From: Niabella sp.
GTDB taxonomy: Bacteria > Bacteroidota > Bacteroidia > Chitinophagales > Chitinophagaceae
Direction of reading: 5' to 3'
DNA: 64,000 nt
Assembly (NCBI GenBank): GCA_017744715.1
Contig: JAGIAT010000004.1
Span: forward strand, 186,001-250,000
Below the pieces are notes generated by a model that was not told the origin of the DNA, did not search any database, and saw only the letters and a list, made by a program, of their open reading frames with translations. The position numbers and the translations under genes were made by a program. Every line of letters begins with the position of its first letter. Positions within the stretch are counted from its first letter, which is position 1. Positions 42,111 through 49,616 of this stretch are shown here, in pieces.

Positions 42111-42698
42111 TTAAGAAGATCCGGATTTTTTTGAAAAAAAATGATCCCGGTACTCGGGAAACACGGCCTTCAGGCTTGTGGAAAGCGCACGCAGTGCAAT
42201 CGTCATCTGCGCTTCCACCGTTTTTACGGAGATGTCCAGGATACTGGCTACCTCACTGTATTTCAGTCCTTCGTCTTTTATAAGCCGGAAGATCAGCTGA
42301 CAGCGGGGCGGTAATTTATTGATGGCTGCTGCAATATATTTTAAACTTTCCTCGCTCAAAATCTTTGCATCGGATTTTGTATACGCCATTACAAGCGATT
42401 CACCGAGGTCGCCGTAATGAATCCGCTTCTTTTTCGCTAATTCGGCAAAACAAGCATACTTTACTGCCCGGTACAGGTAATTGGATAAATTATTGATGGC
42501 CGGAAGCGTTTTTTTGTTTTCCCAGATCTGTACAAAAATGTCCTGGATCACTTCTTCGGCAAGGGCCCGGTCCGAAAGAATGGAGTTGGCAAACGATAAC
42601 AGCCCGGGATAGTAATGGCGCATCAATTCATTGAATGCCGGCTCATCACTTTCCCCCGAGATCCGTTTGATCAGATATGGCAACTTCTCCTTTTGCAT
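42111..42698 (-). CDS. ECF-type RNA polymerase sigma factor (Bacteroidota SusC/FecR-linked group)
   Basis: The 195-residue protein has sigma region 2 (AFNELMRHYYPGLLSFANSI, AEEVIQDIFVQIWENK) and region 4 (LPPRCQLIFRLIKDEGLKYS, EVASILDISVKTVEAQMTIA). The start MQKEKLPYLIKR at 42698 is preferred over an upstream ATG that adds 12 residues of no family character. It is followed by fecR (65 bases) and then susC, the standard cell-surface signalling arrangement. Its likely target is the susC promoter, and possibly its own. Confidence 0.93.
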   Translation of the reverse strand: MQKEKLPYLIKRISGESDEPAFNELMRHYYPGLLSFANSILSDRALAEEVIQDIFVQIWENKKTLPAINNLSNYLYRAVKYACFAELAKKKRIHYGDLGESLVMAYTKSDAKILSEESLKYIAAAINKLPPRCQLIFRLIKDEGLKYSEVASILDISVKTVEAQMTIALRALSTSLKAVFPEYRDHFFSKKSGSS

Positions 42699-42778
42699 CC
42701 GCGGACTAAAATAGGCAATATACGGTAAAACCAAAAAAAGAAGCAGCGGCTACCTGCTGCAGGCTTTATCTTCCTTAT

Positions 42779-43165
42779 TTATAAAACAAATTTGTTGAGC
42801 AACCGGCCCGCCACGCCATCCATAACCGGCACCCTTCCCGGATGCACTTTTGAACACTGGATCATGGTACTACGGGTAGCCGTCAGCCAGCGGAAACGGG
42901 AAGGTGCATCCAGCTGGGCAATTCCGGAGCCCGAGCTTTTATCACCGGCCGCAATTTCCCTGAACGCTTTTAAGTTGGCTTCAATACTATCCATATCGAT
43001 CTCCGGGTTCAGGCAGTGCAGCTTTTCGCGGTTTACCACAACCAGCGTTTCCAGGAACCGTGTTTTCTTACAGAAAACGATCACGCCCACGTTGATAAAC
43101 TCCTCGCGCTCCACCCGCGGCACTACGCGGATTACCGCATACTCATATACCAGCCACTCTTGCAT
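42779..43165 (-). CDS. DUF3037 family protein
   Basis: The 128-residue protein starts MQEWLVYEYAVIRVVPRVER and continues EEFINVGVIVFCKKTRFLET, the signature of DUF3037. Later it has the RFRWLTATRSTMIQCSKVHP segment, which holds conserved Arg and Ser residues. The function is unknown. Its start lies 23 bases inside the HipA-like gene, so the two are translationally coupled. Families of this type are repeatedly found beside HipA-like kinases (from general knowledge). Confidence 0.85.
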   Translation of the reverse strand: MQEWLVYEYAVIRVVPRVEREEFINVGVIVFCKKTRFLETLVVVNREKLHCLNPEIDMDSIEANLKAFREIAAGDKSSGSGIAQLDAPSRFRWLTATRSTMIQCSKVHPGRVPVMDGVAGRLLNKFVL

Positions 43166-43928
43166 CCAGCGCCGTTTTTAAAAAGACAGAAGAATTGTTT
43201 AACCGCCAGGTGAGGAACTTCAGATACACTTCCCGCGCCGCTTCAGGATCGCCCAGCGTTTCCTCGTACATCAGCCATTCCATCGGGATCCTGTTTACGA
43301 TTTCATGCAACCGCTGCTCCGTCAGTAATCCTTTACAATAGGCATCAGCGGCTTCCAGTTCGGAAGCGTTTTTCAACAGGACATGGTCTTTTATCAAAGG
43401 GAAAGCGCTTTTCATTTGCGTGGGCCAATGCTCCCAGTTGTGATGAAAATAAAGACAGGCACCATGGTCAATGAGCCAAAGCTCGCGGTGCCACAACAGC
43501 ATATTGGTATTTCTTACGGTACGGTCCATATTTGTAAGAAATGCATCCAGCCATACGATCTTTGAAGCCAGGAGCGGCTCCACCCCGGTTACGGCAGGAT
43601 CGAATGTAACCGATCCGCTCAGGTAGTGCAGGGCCAGGTTCCAGCCCTGGCTGGCCTTTAGCAGGTCCTGGATCTCTTCATCGCCTTCGGTACGCCCGAA
43701 AGACTCATCCAGGTAAGCGAATACCAGTTCCGGAACCTTCAACTGCAGCAGCCGGGCCACTTCACCGCCGATAAATTCGGCCACCAGGGCCTTCACCCCT
43801 TGTCCGGCTCCCCGGAATTTAAGGGCATATAAAAACCCATCATCGGCCTCCGCAATAGCGGGCAGTGAGCCGCCTTCCCGCAGCGGCGTCACGTATCTGG
43901 TTACCTGTACAGAACGGATATCGGGCAT
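43143..43928 (-). CDS. HipA-like kinase domain protein
   Basis: The 261-residue protein has a kinase-like fold of the HipA type: FLYALKFRGAGQGVKALVAE (nucleotide and Lys region), GGEVARLLQLKVPELVFAYL, then the catalytic segment WLDAFLTNMDRTVRNTNMLL with Asp and Asn residues and the metal-binding LIDHGACLYF. It is shorter than toxin HipA (about 440 residues) and lacks the N-terminal subdomain. There is no HipB-like antitoxin next to it; the partner is the overlapping DUF3037 gene. A -7 box lies at 43950-43957. Whether it is a toxin, a modifying kinase or something else is unknown. Confidence 0.82.
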   Translation of the reverse strand: MPDIRSVQVTRYVTPLREGGSLPAIAEADDGFLYALKFRGAGQGVKALVAEFIGGEVARLLQLKVPELVFAYLDESFGRTEGDEEIQDLLKASQGWNLALHYLSGSVTFDPAVTGVEPLLASKIVWLDAFLTNMDRTVRNTNMLLWHRELWLIDHGACLYFHHNWEHWPTQMKSAFPLIKDHVLLKNASELEAADAYCKGLLTEQRLHEIVNRIPMEWLMYEETLGDPEAAREVYLKFLTWRLNNSSVFLKTALDARVAGI

Positions 43929-43949
43929 AAATATCGATCAAATTTGGGT

Positions 43950-43957
43950 CAAATGTA
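43950..43957 (-). promoter_or_regulatory. -7 element of the HipA-like/DUF3037 pair
   Basis: TACATTTG on the minus strand, 21 bases upstream of the ATG at 43928. Confidence 0.5.
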
Positions 43958-44136
43958 GCCAATCTCATCCATTTGCTGCAGCTGCATTTCCCAAATCCTG
44001 CCGCCTGGCTCCTTTGCCGGTATCCAAAGACCTGCATTGGGGCGGCGTTGCCTTACAAGCGTTATATATCTTCCAACGCCTGTTGCATTTTGTCTTTGTT
44101 TTGCGTTATACCTCTAAACATGTTTACTACTGAATT

Positions 44137-44883
44137 ATGAAACCAACATATCGATCTGCCGTGGTACTGCTCTTCTGCTGTGCCATAACAGCCTGCCAGA
44201 AAAGCACGGAAAACATTAAAAAAAATAAGCCAACGGACACTCCGGTTTTAAAGTTATGGGCCGGAGCCGATTCAACGGCTTCACTCTCCACATGGGGACT
44301 GACCGGGAATACCTTTACGATCACCAACGACCATCCGGACATAGCACAGGTAACCACCGATCATAAAAACCTGAAGGTGCACGCCTATAAACCCGGGAAA
44401 GCAACCATTACGTTAACGAACGATCAGCAAAAACAGTTTAAGGTACTGGTGCAGCCGGTTGACATGCTCAGTAACAACCCGGGCAACTGGGTTTCGGCGG
44501 CCAAGGACGGTATGAAGAGCTATGTTACGGTGATCACCAACAACCAGAAACTTACCGATTCGCTGTACCAGGCCTTATGGGAAAAGCTGGACGATAATGG
44601 CGTCAACGGCATGTTCAGATATGCCTTTACCAAGGGGCAGTTCTTTTTTACAGCCGCAAAAACGCCCCGTATCGATAAAGAAGGTAGCTGGACCTACGAT
44701 CAACTCCGGCTTACATTAAATTATGCCGATTCAAAAGAAATATATCAGATTATACCCCTGCGCTCTATCTACCTTATTGAACTGAAAAGAACATTAACCA
44801 CGGAACTGCAACAGCAGTTTCCGGATGCAGGTATTACAGAAGTATCCACACATCAGTATTTTGTATACAACCTGTTCCTTTAA
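44137..44883 (+). CDS. Lipoprotein with an Ig-like (Big) N-terminal domain, function unknown
   Basis: The 248-residue protein has a lipoprotein signal ending AITAC (Cys20). Residues 40-110 read as an Ig-like domain of the bacterial Big type (FTITNDHPDIAQVTTDHKNL, VHAYKPGKATITLTND), and the rest as a mixed domain (LTDSLYQALWEKLDDNGVNG, LRLTLNYADSKEIYQIIPLR). It starts a pair with another lipoprotein gene 62 bases downstream. It could be a surface or periplasmic adhesin-like or structural protein; the family is not recognised. Confidence 0.75.
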   Translation: MKPTYRSAVVLLFCCAITACQKSTENIKKNKPTDTPVLKLWAGADSTASLSTWGLTGNTFTITNDHPDIAQVTTDHKNLKVHAYKPGKATITLTNDQQKQFKVLVQPVDMLSNNPGNWVSAAKDGMKSYVTVITNNQKLTDSLYQALWEKLDDNGVNGMFRYAFTKGQFFFTAAKTPRIDKEGSWTYDQLRLTLNYADSKEIYQIIPLRSIYLIELKRTLTTELQQQFPDAGITEVSTHQYFVYNLFL

Positions 44884-44945
44884 GATCCTTTATTGTTTTG
44901 TATTGTTATAGATCATCCTGAATAAAAACCAACTCCATTTTTACC

Positions 44946-45341
44946 ATGAAAAAACTGCAATTCGTCTTCATGACACTCAGCCTCTCTTTTATTTGTATTC
45001 AGGCCTGCAATAAGAAGCAGCATCCTGCAAGAGAAACGATGACTAAAGACGATGTACCTACACAATACCAGGGCTTATTGATGCCGGGTTCGCTGCATTT
45101 GAAAAACGATTCGGTTTCCATGGCCTTATACCCTTCTGCAGCGCTGTACTATCTCGACCTTAGGTTAAAGGGCAGCAACCAGTATTATACGTTGCTGCAA
45201 CAAGCCGTAAAAACCAACCAGCCTGTACGTGCCTGGGTTTTTAAAGAAAATAAAAGCCCGGTAGAAGTAGCAAAAATAGAGCCCGCCTCAAAGGAAGAGC
45301 TTGAGCAATGGAAAAAAATGTGGGTAACACCGGGGAAGTAG
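44946..45341 (+). CDS. Small lipoprotein of unknown function
   Basis: The 131-residue protein has a signal peptide ending SFICIQAC (lipobox, Cys21) and then a charged region with a single strand-rich stretch (HLKNDSVSMALYPSAALYYL). The C-terminal part is helical (SKEELEQWKKMW). It follows another lipoprotein gene in the same direction, so the two may be expressed together. I do not recognise the family. Confidence 0.7.
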   Translation: MKKLQFVFMTLSLSFICIQACNKKQHPARETMTKDDVPTQYQGLLMPGSLHLKNDSVSMALYPSAALYYLDLRLKGSNQYYTLLQQAVKTNQPVRAWVFKENKSPVEVAKIEPASKEELEQWKKMWVTPGK

Positions 45342-45440
45342 TTTTGGGAAAAATTTGAAAGTATTATTGTCATATGGTAGTTATCAACGGCTGTTGTATT
45401 TAAGCTTTAAGGCTGCATATTTTTTTAGGGAAACAGATAG

Positions 45441-45650
45441 ACCAGGTTGGGTTGCAGCTGATGTTTGATGGTGGCTGAAAGCTAAATGCTGAACGGCGAA
45501 CGCCTGTTTCAGGTTGGATATTGTTTCGCGCGCGATAGGAAAACCCCACCAGAGAAAAATTATCAAATGTCCCAGGTCTTCATTTCCACATCTCCACATC
45601 TCCACATTTTCACATCTCCACATCTTCAAATTTTCAAATTTTCAAATTCC
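45441..45650 (-). repeat. Composite repeat with GTGGAAAT core, copy 2 (inverted)
   Basis: The core 45572-45650 is 79 bases, the same as 29204-29282, and read on the minus strand starts GGAATTTGAAAATTTG and ends AAATGAAGACCTGG. The internal word order differs (GTGGAGAT words instead of some GAAAATATG words). The second part, 45443-45522, matches 29386-29482. So the same composite element occurs here inverted, 16 kb away. Confidence 0.8.
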
Positions 45651-45680
45651 AATTCCCCGCTGTCTATTCCCTTTCTTTCC

Positions 45681-45688
45681 TATATTTG
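45681..45688 (+). promoter_or_regulatory. -7 element of the broken Crp/Fnr gene
   Basis: TATATTTG matches TAnnTTTG. An ATG at 45690 lies too close to it; the ATG at 45699 is a better start and would be nearly leaderless. Confidence 0.5.
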
Positions 45689-45698
45689 AATGCACCAA

Positions 45699-46262
45699 AT
45701 GAAACTTCTTTTTGATCATATTGAACAGTACTATCCGCTGAGTACTGCAGCCCGGGAAGCCCTTGCGGAAAATTTTGAGGAACTGGTGCTGGCCAAGGGT
45801 AAATTCCTGATCACGGAAGGTAGGGTTTGTAAACATCTTTATTTTCTGCAACAGGGCGCACTGCGGGGGTACATTACAGTAGACGGGAAGGAGATTACCA
45901 ACTGATTCGGGTTTGAAGAACACTTCATCACCTCTTTTCACAGCTTTATTACCCAGCAGCCGGGCGTGGAAAACATCCAGCTTTTAGAAGGCTGTGTTTT
46001 ATGGCGCATATCGAAAGCGCAACTCACCCGATTGTTCGATGCCCATCATGAAATAGAACGCCTTGTGCGGATCATTTATGAAAAATACTATATCCGGCTG
46101 GAAGAGCGTTATGTGAATGCGCAGCTGCGAACGGCTACCGAACGCTATGCACACCTCATGGAAGCCGCACCGCATATCCTGGAACGGGTTCCGCTGGGCC
46201 AGATCTCTTCTTACCTGGGCATTAGTGCAGAAACACTGAGCCGGATCCGGAGCCGCTTTTAA
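45699..46262 (+). pseudogene. Crp/Fnr-family regulator interrupted by one in-frame TGA
   Basis: The frame reads MKLLFDHIEQYYPLSTAARE, the cNMP-type beta roll with LAKGKFLITEGRVCKHLYFL and GALRGYITVDGKEITN, then TGA (45903-45905), then in the same frame FGFEEHFITSFHSFITQQPG, VENIQLLEGCVLWRIS, the dimer helix and a C-terminal HTH (PLGQISSYLGISAETLSRIR). No shift of frame is needed. Related regulators have a Trp at this place (NWFGFE), so TGG to TGA is the likely change. The full protein would be 187 residues. The last part could be restarted internally but would lack a sensor domain. The next gene has a Crp/Fnr-type operator. Confidence 0.8.
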
Positions 46263-46277
46263 CAATTCAGGAAAAGC

Positions 46278-46297
46278 TTTTTGATAATTGTCAAAAA
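46278..46297. promoter_or_regulatory. Crp/Fnr-type operator upstream of the YiaA-like gene
   Basis: TTTTTGA-N6-TCAAAAA is a perfect palindrome (TTGA and TCAA half-sites) centred at 46287.5. With a start of transcription about 5 bases after the -7 box at 46317-46324, the centre falls near -42, the class II activation position for this regulator family. Confidence 0.6.
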
Positions 46298-46316
46298 AAA
46301 GGGCTGCGTTCCCTTA

Positions 46317-46324
46317 TAGATTTG
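46317..46324 (+). promoter_or_regulatory. -7 element of the YiaA-like gene
   Basis: TAGATTTG matches TAnnTTTG, 19 bases upstream of the ATG at 46344. No -33 TTTG is seen, which fits an activator-dependent promoter. Confidence 0.6.
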
Positions 46325-46343
46325 TGCTCATAAAACAAGCATC

Positions 46344-46799
46344 ATGAAACAAACGCAACAACCATCCAATGCCTTTATTGCAGCCTCCTGGTTCGCCTTA
46401 TTAATCGGAGTAACCGCTTATATAATCGGTTTGTGGAATGCCGGCATGCAACTGAATGAAAAGGGCTACTATTTTACCGTACTGATGTTTGGCCTTTTTT
46501 CTGCCATATCCGTGCAAAAAGCCGTACGGGATCAACTGGAAGGTATCCCCGTTACAAACCTGTATTATGGCATCGCCTGGTTTACAACGATCCTGTCCAT
46601 TGTACTGCTGGCGGTCGGTTTGTGGAATGCGGCCCTTGCAAAAAGCGAAAAAGGGTTTTATGCCATGTCCTTTACCCTCAGCATTTTTGCCGCTATCGCG
46701 GTGCAAAAGAACACCCGCGACACCAGGGCCGCCCTTCCCGACGAATCAAAATCACATACTCCGGATACCGGCGTTTTTCCAAGAAATGATTCTTTTTAA
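46344..46799 (+). CDS. YiaA/YiaB-family inner-membrane protein
   Basis: The 151-residue protein consists of two copies of a two-helix unit: FIAASWFALLIGVTAYIIGL with WNAGMQLNEKGYYFTVLMFG and SVQKAVRDQLEG, and YGIAWFTTILSIVLLAVGLW with NAALAKSEKGFYAMSFTLSI and AVQKNTRDTRA. This duplicated pattern, with conserved WNA, EKG and VQK(A/N)xRD, is typical of YiaAB proteins. Function unknown, sometimes linked to stress. It is controlled by a promoter with a Crp/Fnr-type operator and lies 81 bases after the broken regulator gene, its probable controller. Confidence 0.87.
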   Translation: MKQTQQPSNAFIAASWFALLIGVTAYIIGLWNAGMQLNEKGYYFTVLMFGLFSAISVQKAVRDQLEGIPVTNLYYGIAWFTTILSIVLLAVGLWNAALAKSEKGFYAMSFTLSIFAAIAVQKNTRDTRAALPDESKSHTPDTGVFPRNDSF

Positions 46800-46879
46800 A
46801 TCGTTTGCATAAACGGATATTGCGAACCCGCTCAAAGCGCCGCGGTTGTATCAAAAGCCGTCATTTTACAGGGCAATAA

Positions 46880-46913
46880 AAAAGGCCGCAACCTGGGTTA
46901 CGGCCTTTTCCTT
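46880..46913. terminator. Bidirectional terminator between convergent genes
   Basis: AAAAGGCCG (46880-46888) pairs with CGGCCTTTT (46901-46909), extended inside by AACC/GGTT with one mismatch. T-rich sequence follows on the plus strand and A-rich sequence precedes it. Confidence 0.85.
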
Positions 46914-46927
46914 TATTTTTATCCTTA

Positions 46928-47608
46928 CTAGAAAAACACACCGAGGCGCAGCGCCCATCGGTTCAGTGCTACTTTATCGTCATTCCAGTCCTTGTTCCTG
47001 GTAACATCTGTAAAGCCGTTCTCAAAACCCAATCCAAAATACAAGTCTGTTTTTTCAGCCAGCCGGTATTCGCCGCCGGCACCCACCAACAATCCCATAT
47101 TTACCTTATTGGTTTTCTTCATGGCGTTCACATTGTCTTCAGATTTAGAGCCCGATGTATAATCGAGCCGCGAGCCGATGAGCGCCCCCATATAGGTACC
47201 AAATTGTCCCCACCAGCGGAGACCGTTGATATCATTTGTTTTCAGCTTTACACTCAGCGGAATTTGCAGATACTGCAATTTCAACTTATACTGCTGATTG
47301 TCGCTGCCGGAATACAATCCTTTTGAAGCGTCCTTAATCAGGATGGAGGAGGATGCATGTGCCACTTCCAGTCCGGTTGCAAAGGCTCCGCGTGTGTCCG
47401 AAAACTGGATATCCGCCATTAAGCCATAGTTTACGCCAAACCCGGAACCATCTTTTTCCAGTCCGTTTTCCAGGGGACGCAGGGTATTTACAAATACAGG
47501 GTCAACCTTAAATCCCAAACGTACAGGGCGACCATAAAAACTCCTTTGTGCAAACAGGGTCATTCCGGTGAGCATGCAGGCCATTGTTAGCAATAACGAT
47601 CTTTTCAT
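46928..47608 (-). CDS. PorT-like outer-membrane beta-barrel protein
   Basis: The 226-residue protein has a signal peptide (MKRSLLLTMACMLTGMTLFAQ) and eight or so amphipathic strands with alternating aromatics (VRLGFKVDPVFVNT, FGVNYGLMADIQFSD, AFATGLEVAHAS, KLKLQYLQIPLSVKLKTN, VNMGLLVGAGGEYRL, DLYFGLGFENGF) and a C-terminal strand WALRLGVFF ending in Phe, as outer-membrane barrels do. It belongs to the PorT-like outer membrane beta-barrel group of Bacteroidota. It has its own promoter (47625-47632). The role is not clear. Confidence 0.85.
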   Translation of the reverse strand: MKRSLLLTMACMLTGMTLFAQRSFYGRPVRLGFKVDPVFVNTLRPLENGLEKDGSGFGVNYGLMADIQFSDTRGAFATGLEVAHASSSILIKDASKGLYSGSDNQQYKLKLQYLQIPLSVKLKTNDINGLRWWGQFGTYMGALIGSRLDYTSGSKSEDNVNAMKKTNKVNMGLLVGAGGEYRLAEKTDLYFGLGFENGFTDVTRNKDWNDDKVALNRWALRLGVFF

Positions 47609-47624
47609 TTTTACAAAATTTGCG

Positions 47625-47632
47625 CAAAAGTA
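47625..47632 (-). promoter_or_regulatory. -7 element of the PorT-like gene
   Basis: TACTTTTG on the minus strand, 16 bases upstream of the ATG at 47608. Confidence 0.5.
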
Positions 47633-47669
47633 GGCATTTTAATGCGAATTGAAGGCCGGGCAATGCCAA

Positions 47670-47825
47670 GTACCGAATTCTAAATATTACATCCCAAATA
47701 TCAATTTCTAAATCCTAAAAAACTAAAACCTGGTGCGGAAAGAAATTTAATGGCATTCTATACTAAGTAACCATGTTCAAATCCTGAATTCCAGGTACCA
47801 TGTACTAAACGCTAAATATGGAGCT
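47670..47825. repeat. Low-complexity intergenic repeat, AAATTCTAAAT-type words
   Basis: Words such as ACCGAATTCTAAATATTACA, CCCAAATATCAATTTCTAAA and TACTAAACGCTAAATATGG recur. The style matches the A block of the composite repeat at 3625 and the stretch at 59945-60045 (CCCTAAATTCTACATATTAA). No gene. Confidence 0.55.
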
Positions 47826-47876
47826 TGGCGCTGAAAACGAATGGCTGATACCTGACGGTTACGTCACCGGCATCTT

Positions 47877-48893
47877 TCAGATAATGTTCACTTCAGGATG
47901 AAGCTCTACCCCGTATTTTTTCATTACGGCGTCGATCACCTGGTTGCAGATTTCCAGAATTTCATGGCCGGTGGCCTTCCCGTAATTCACCAGCACCAGG
48001 GCCTGCTTTTCGTGCACCCCTGCATCGCCCTTGCGGTATCCCTTCCATCCGGCCTGTTCAATCAGCCAGCCTGCGGCCAGCTTCATTGTTCCATCTTCAT
48101 TTTCATAAGCAACCATCTCCGGATACGCGGCTTTCAGCGCCTCATATTTCTCCCGACTAACCGAGGGATTTTTAAAAAAGCTCCCGGCATTTCCGATCAC
48201 CGCAGGATCGGGCAGTTTTGAGGACCGGATATTTATGACCGCCTGCGCAATGGATTGGATCGAAAGCTCCGAAACGTGCAATCGCTCCAGCTCCTGCCGT
48301 ATGGCCCCGTATTCAATATGGAACACCGGTTTTGTGCGAAGACGATACGTTACATCGGTAATCACAAACTGATCCCGGTACACATTTTTAAACACACTTT
48401 CGCGGTATCCGAATGCACATTCTGCATTGGTAAAGGTGCGGGTATATCCTTCATACCGGTGCACCGCGGTGAGCTCCTCAAACACATCCCGGAGCTCCAC
48501 TCCATATGCGCCAATATTCTGCATCGGCGAGGCGCCTACGCAACCGGGGATCAATGCCAGGTTTTCCACTCCTGCATACGCATGCTCCAGGCAATGCATC
48601 ACAAACTGATGCCACACTTCACCCGCACATACTTTTACAAAAACAAAATCGTCATCCCTGCTTAACACTTCATAGCCCAGCAGCTCATTTTTTATCACCA
48701 GCCCGTTATAGTTCTCGGTTAACAGCAGGTTGCTCCCGCCCCCGATCACTAAGGTAGGCAGGGCTTGCTTCCGGGCCCATTCCAGCGCTTCTTTCAGTTC
48801 GGCAACAGTACTTGTTTGTGTAAAATACCGGGCCCCGGCTTCTATACCAAAACTGTTATAGGGTTTTAAAGAAATATGATCTAAAATTTGCAT
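47877..48893 (-). CDS. murB: UDP-N-acetylmuramate dehydrogenase MurB
   Basis: MurB reduces UDP-GlcNAc-enolpyruvate to UDP-MurNAc with NADPH and FAD, a committed step of peptidoglycan synthesis in the cytoplasm. The 338-residue protein shows LKPYNSFGIEAGARYF, the FAD-binding LVIGGGSNLLLTE, IPGCVGASPMQNIGAYGVE, the active-site FGYRESVFK and the GNAGSFFKNPSVS signature with the catalytic Ser, then AAGWLIEQAGWKGY. It is a type I enzyme. The start at 48893 (MQILDHISLKPYN) removes a 30-residue upstream extension that overlaps the divergent gene. The divergent SDR gene starts 36 bases away. Confidence 0.96.
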   Translation of the reverse strand: MQILDHISLKPYNSFGIEAGARYFTQTSTVAELKEALEWARKQALPTLVIGGGSNLLLTENYNGLVIKNELLGYEVLSRDDDFVFVKVCAGEVWHQFVMHCLEHAYAGVENLALIPGCVGASPMQNIGAYGVELRDVFEELTAVHRYEGYTRTFTNAECAFGYRESVFKNVYRDQFVITDVTYRLRTKPVFHIEYGAIRQELERLHVSELSIQSIAQAVINIRSSKLPDPAVIGNAGSFFKNPSVSREKYEALKAAYPEMVAYENEDGTMKLAAGWLIEQAGWKGYRKGDAGVHEKQALVLVNYGKATGHEILEICNQVIDAVMKKYGVELHPEVNII

Positions 48894-48929
48894 AGCTTTA
48901 AAGTATTGCAAAGTAACGTTATTCTTTCT

Positions 48930-49616
48930 ATGGGAAAAAAAACCGCCGCAATCATCGGATCCGGAGGCCTTATCGGATCGCATCTACTGGAAGAGCTCAT
49001 CCACGACCCGGAATATGGCGCCGTAAAAACGCTGGTGCGATGGCCATCGGAACCGGTACATGCCAAACAGGATGTAAAGCTGGTTGACTTCAGCGATGCT
49101 GAATCCCTGCTGCTGGCACTCAGAGATGTGGACGTGGTGTTCTGCGCCATTGGTACCACGCTGAAAAAAATGGGGGGCGACAAAAAACGTTACTGGCAAA
49201 TTGACCATGATATTCCGTTGCGGGCATGCAGGATGGCAATGGAAAACGGCTGCCGGAAGATGGTACTGGTATCCGCCATAGGCGCCAGCAGCAGCAGCCG
49301 CAACTTTTATCTGCAACTGAAGGGAAAAACGGAAGAAGATCTTATAGCTACCGGTATACCGGCGTTACATATTTTACAACCCAGCCTGCTGCTGGGGCAC
49401 CGGCAGGAAAAACGCCGGATGGAAGCCATCAGTCAGCGGATCATGAAACCGGCCTCTGCCCTGTTTTCGGGCTCCTGGGCGAAATACAAAGCCATCGACG
49501 CCGGCGATGTAGCAAGAGCAATGATTGAGGCGGCCCGCACCAATGGCGAAGGCATCTTCCGCTATACCTGGAAAGAGATGATGGACCTTTCGGACCGCTA
49601 CACGTCAGACAGTTAA
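48930..49616 (+). CDS. Atypical short-chain dehydrogenase, NAD(P)-binding (HTATIP2/TIP30-like)
   Basis: The 228-residue protein starts MGKKTAAIIGSGGLIGSHLL, a Rossmann dinucleotide motif, and continues VKTLVRWPSEPV, VDVVFCAIGTTLKKMGGDKK and RYWQIDHDIPLRACRMAMEN, KMVLVSAIGASSSSRNFYLQ with LKGKTEEDL, and HILQPSLLLG. The YLQLKGKTE segment replaces the classic YxxxK in this group. It resembles TIP30/HTATIP2-like oxidoreductases; substrate unknown. The ATG at 48930 is preferred to one at 48888 because it begins at the Rossmann strand. Its 3' end overlaps the convergent transporter gene by 12 bases. Confidence 0.85.
   Translation: MGKKTAAIIGSGGLIGSHLLEELIHDPEYGAVKTLVRWPSEPVHAKQDVKLVDFSDAESLLLALRDVDVVFCAIGTTLKKMGGDKKRYWQIDHDIPLRACRMAMENGCRKMVLVSAIGASSSSRNFYLQLKGKTEEDLIATGIPALHILQPSLLLGHRQEKRRMEAISQRIMKPASALFSGSWAKYKAIDAGDVARAMIEAARTNGEGIFRYTWKEMMDLSDRYTSDS

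Larger units (their letters stand above)
45342..45689. other. Intergenic region, mostly composite repeat
   Basis: These 348 bases hold copy 2 of the GTGGAAAT composite repeat (45441-45650) and the promoter of the broken Crp/Fnr gene at their end (45681-45688). No gene is visible. Confidence 0.5.

Noticed and set aside
25835..45905. Recoding of TGA as a sense codon, suggested by two internal TGA codons
   Set aside because: Many intact genes in the window end at TGA (for example the radical SAM gene and htpG), so the code is standard.
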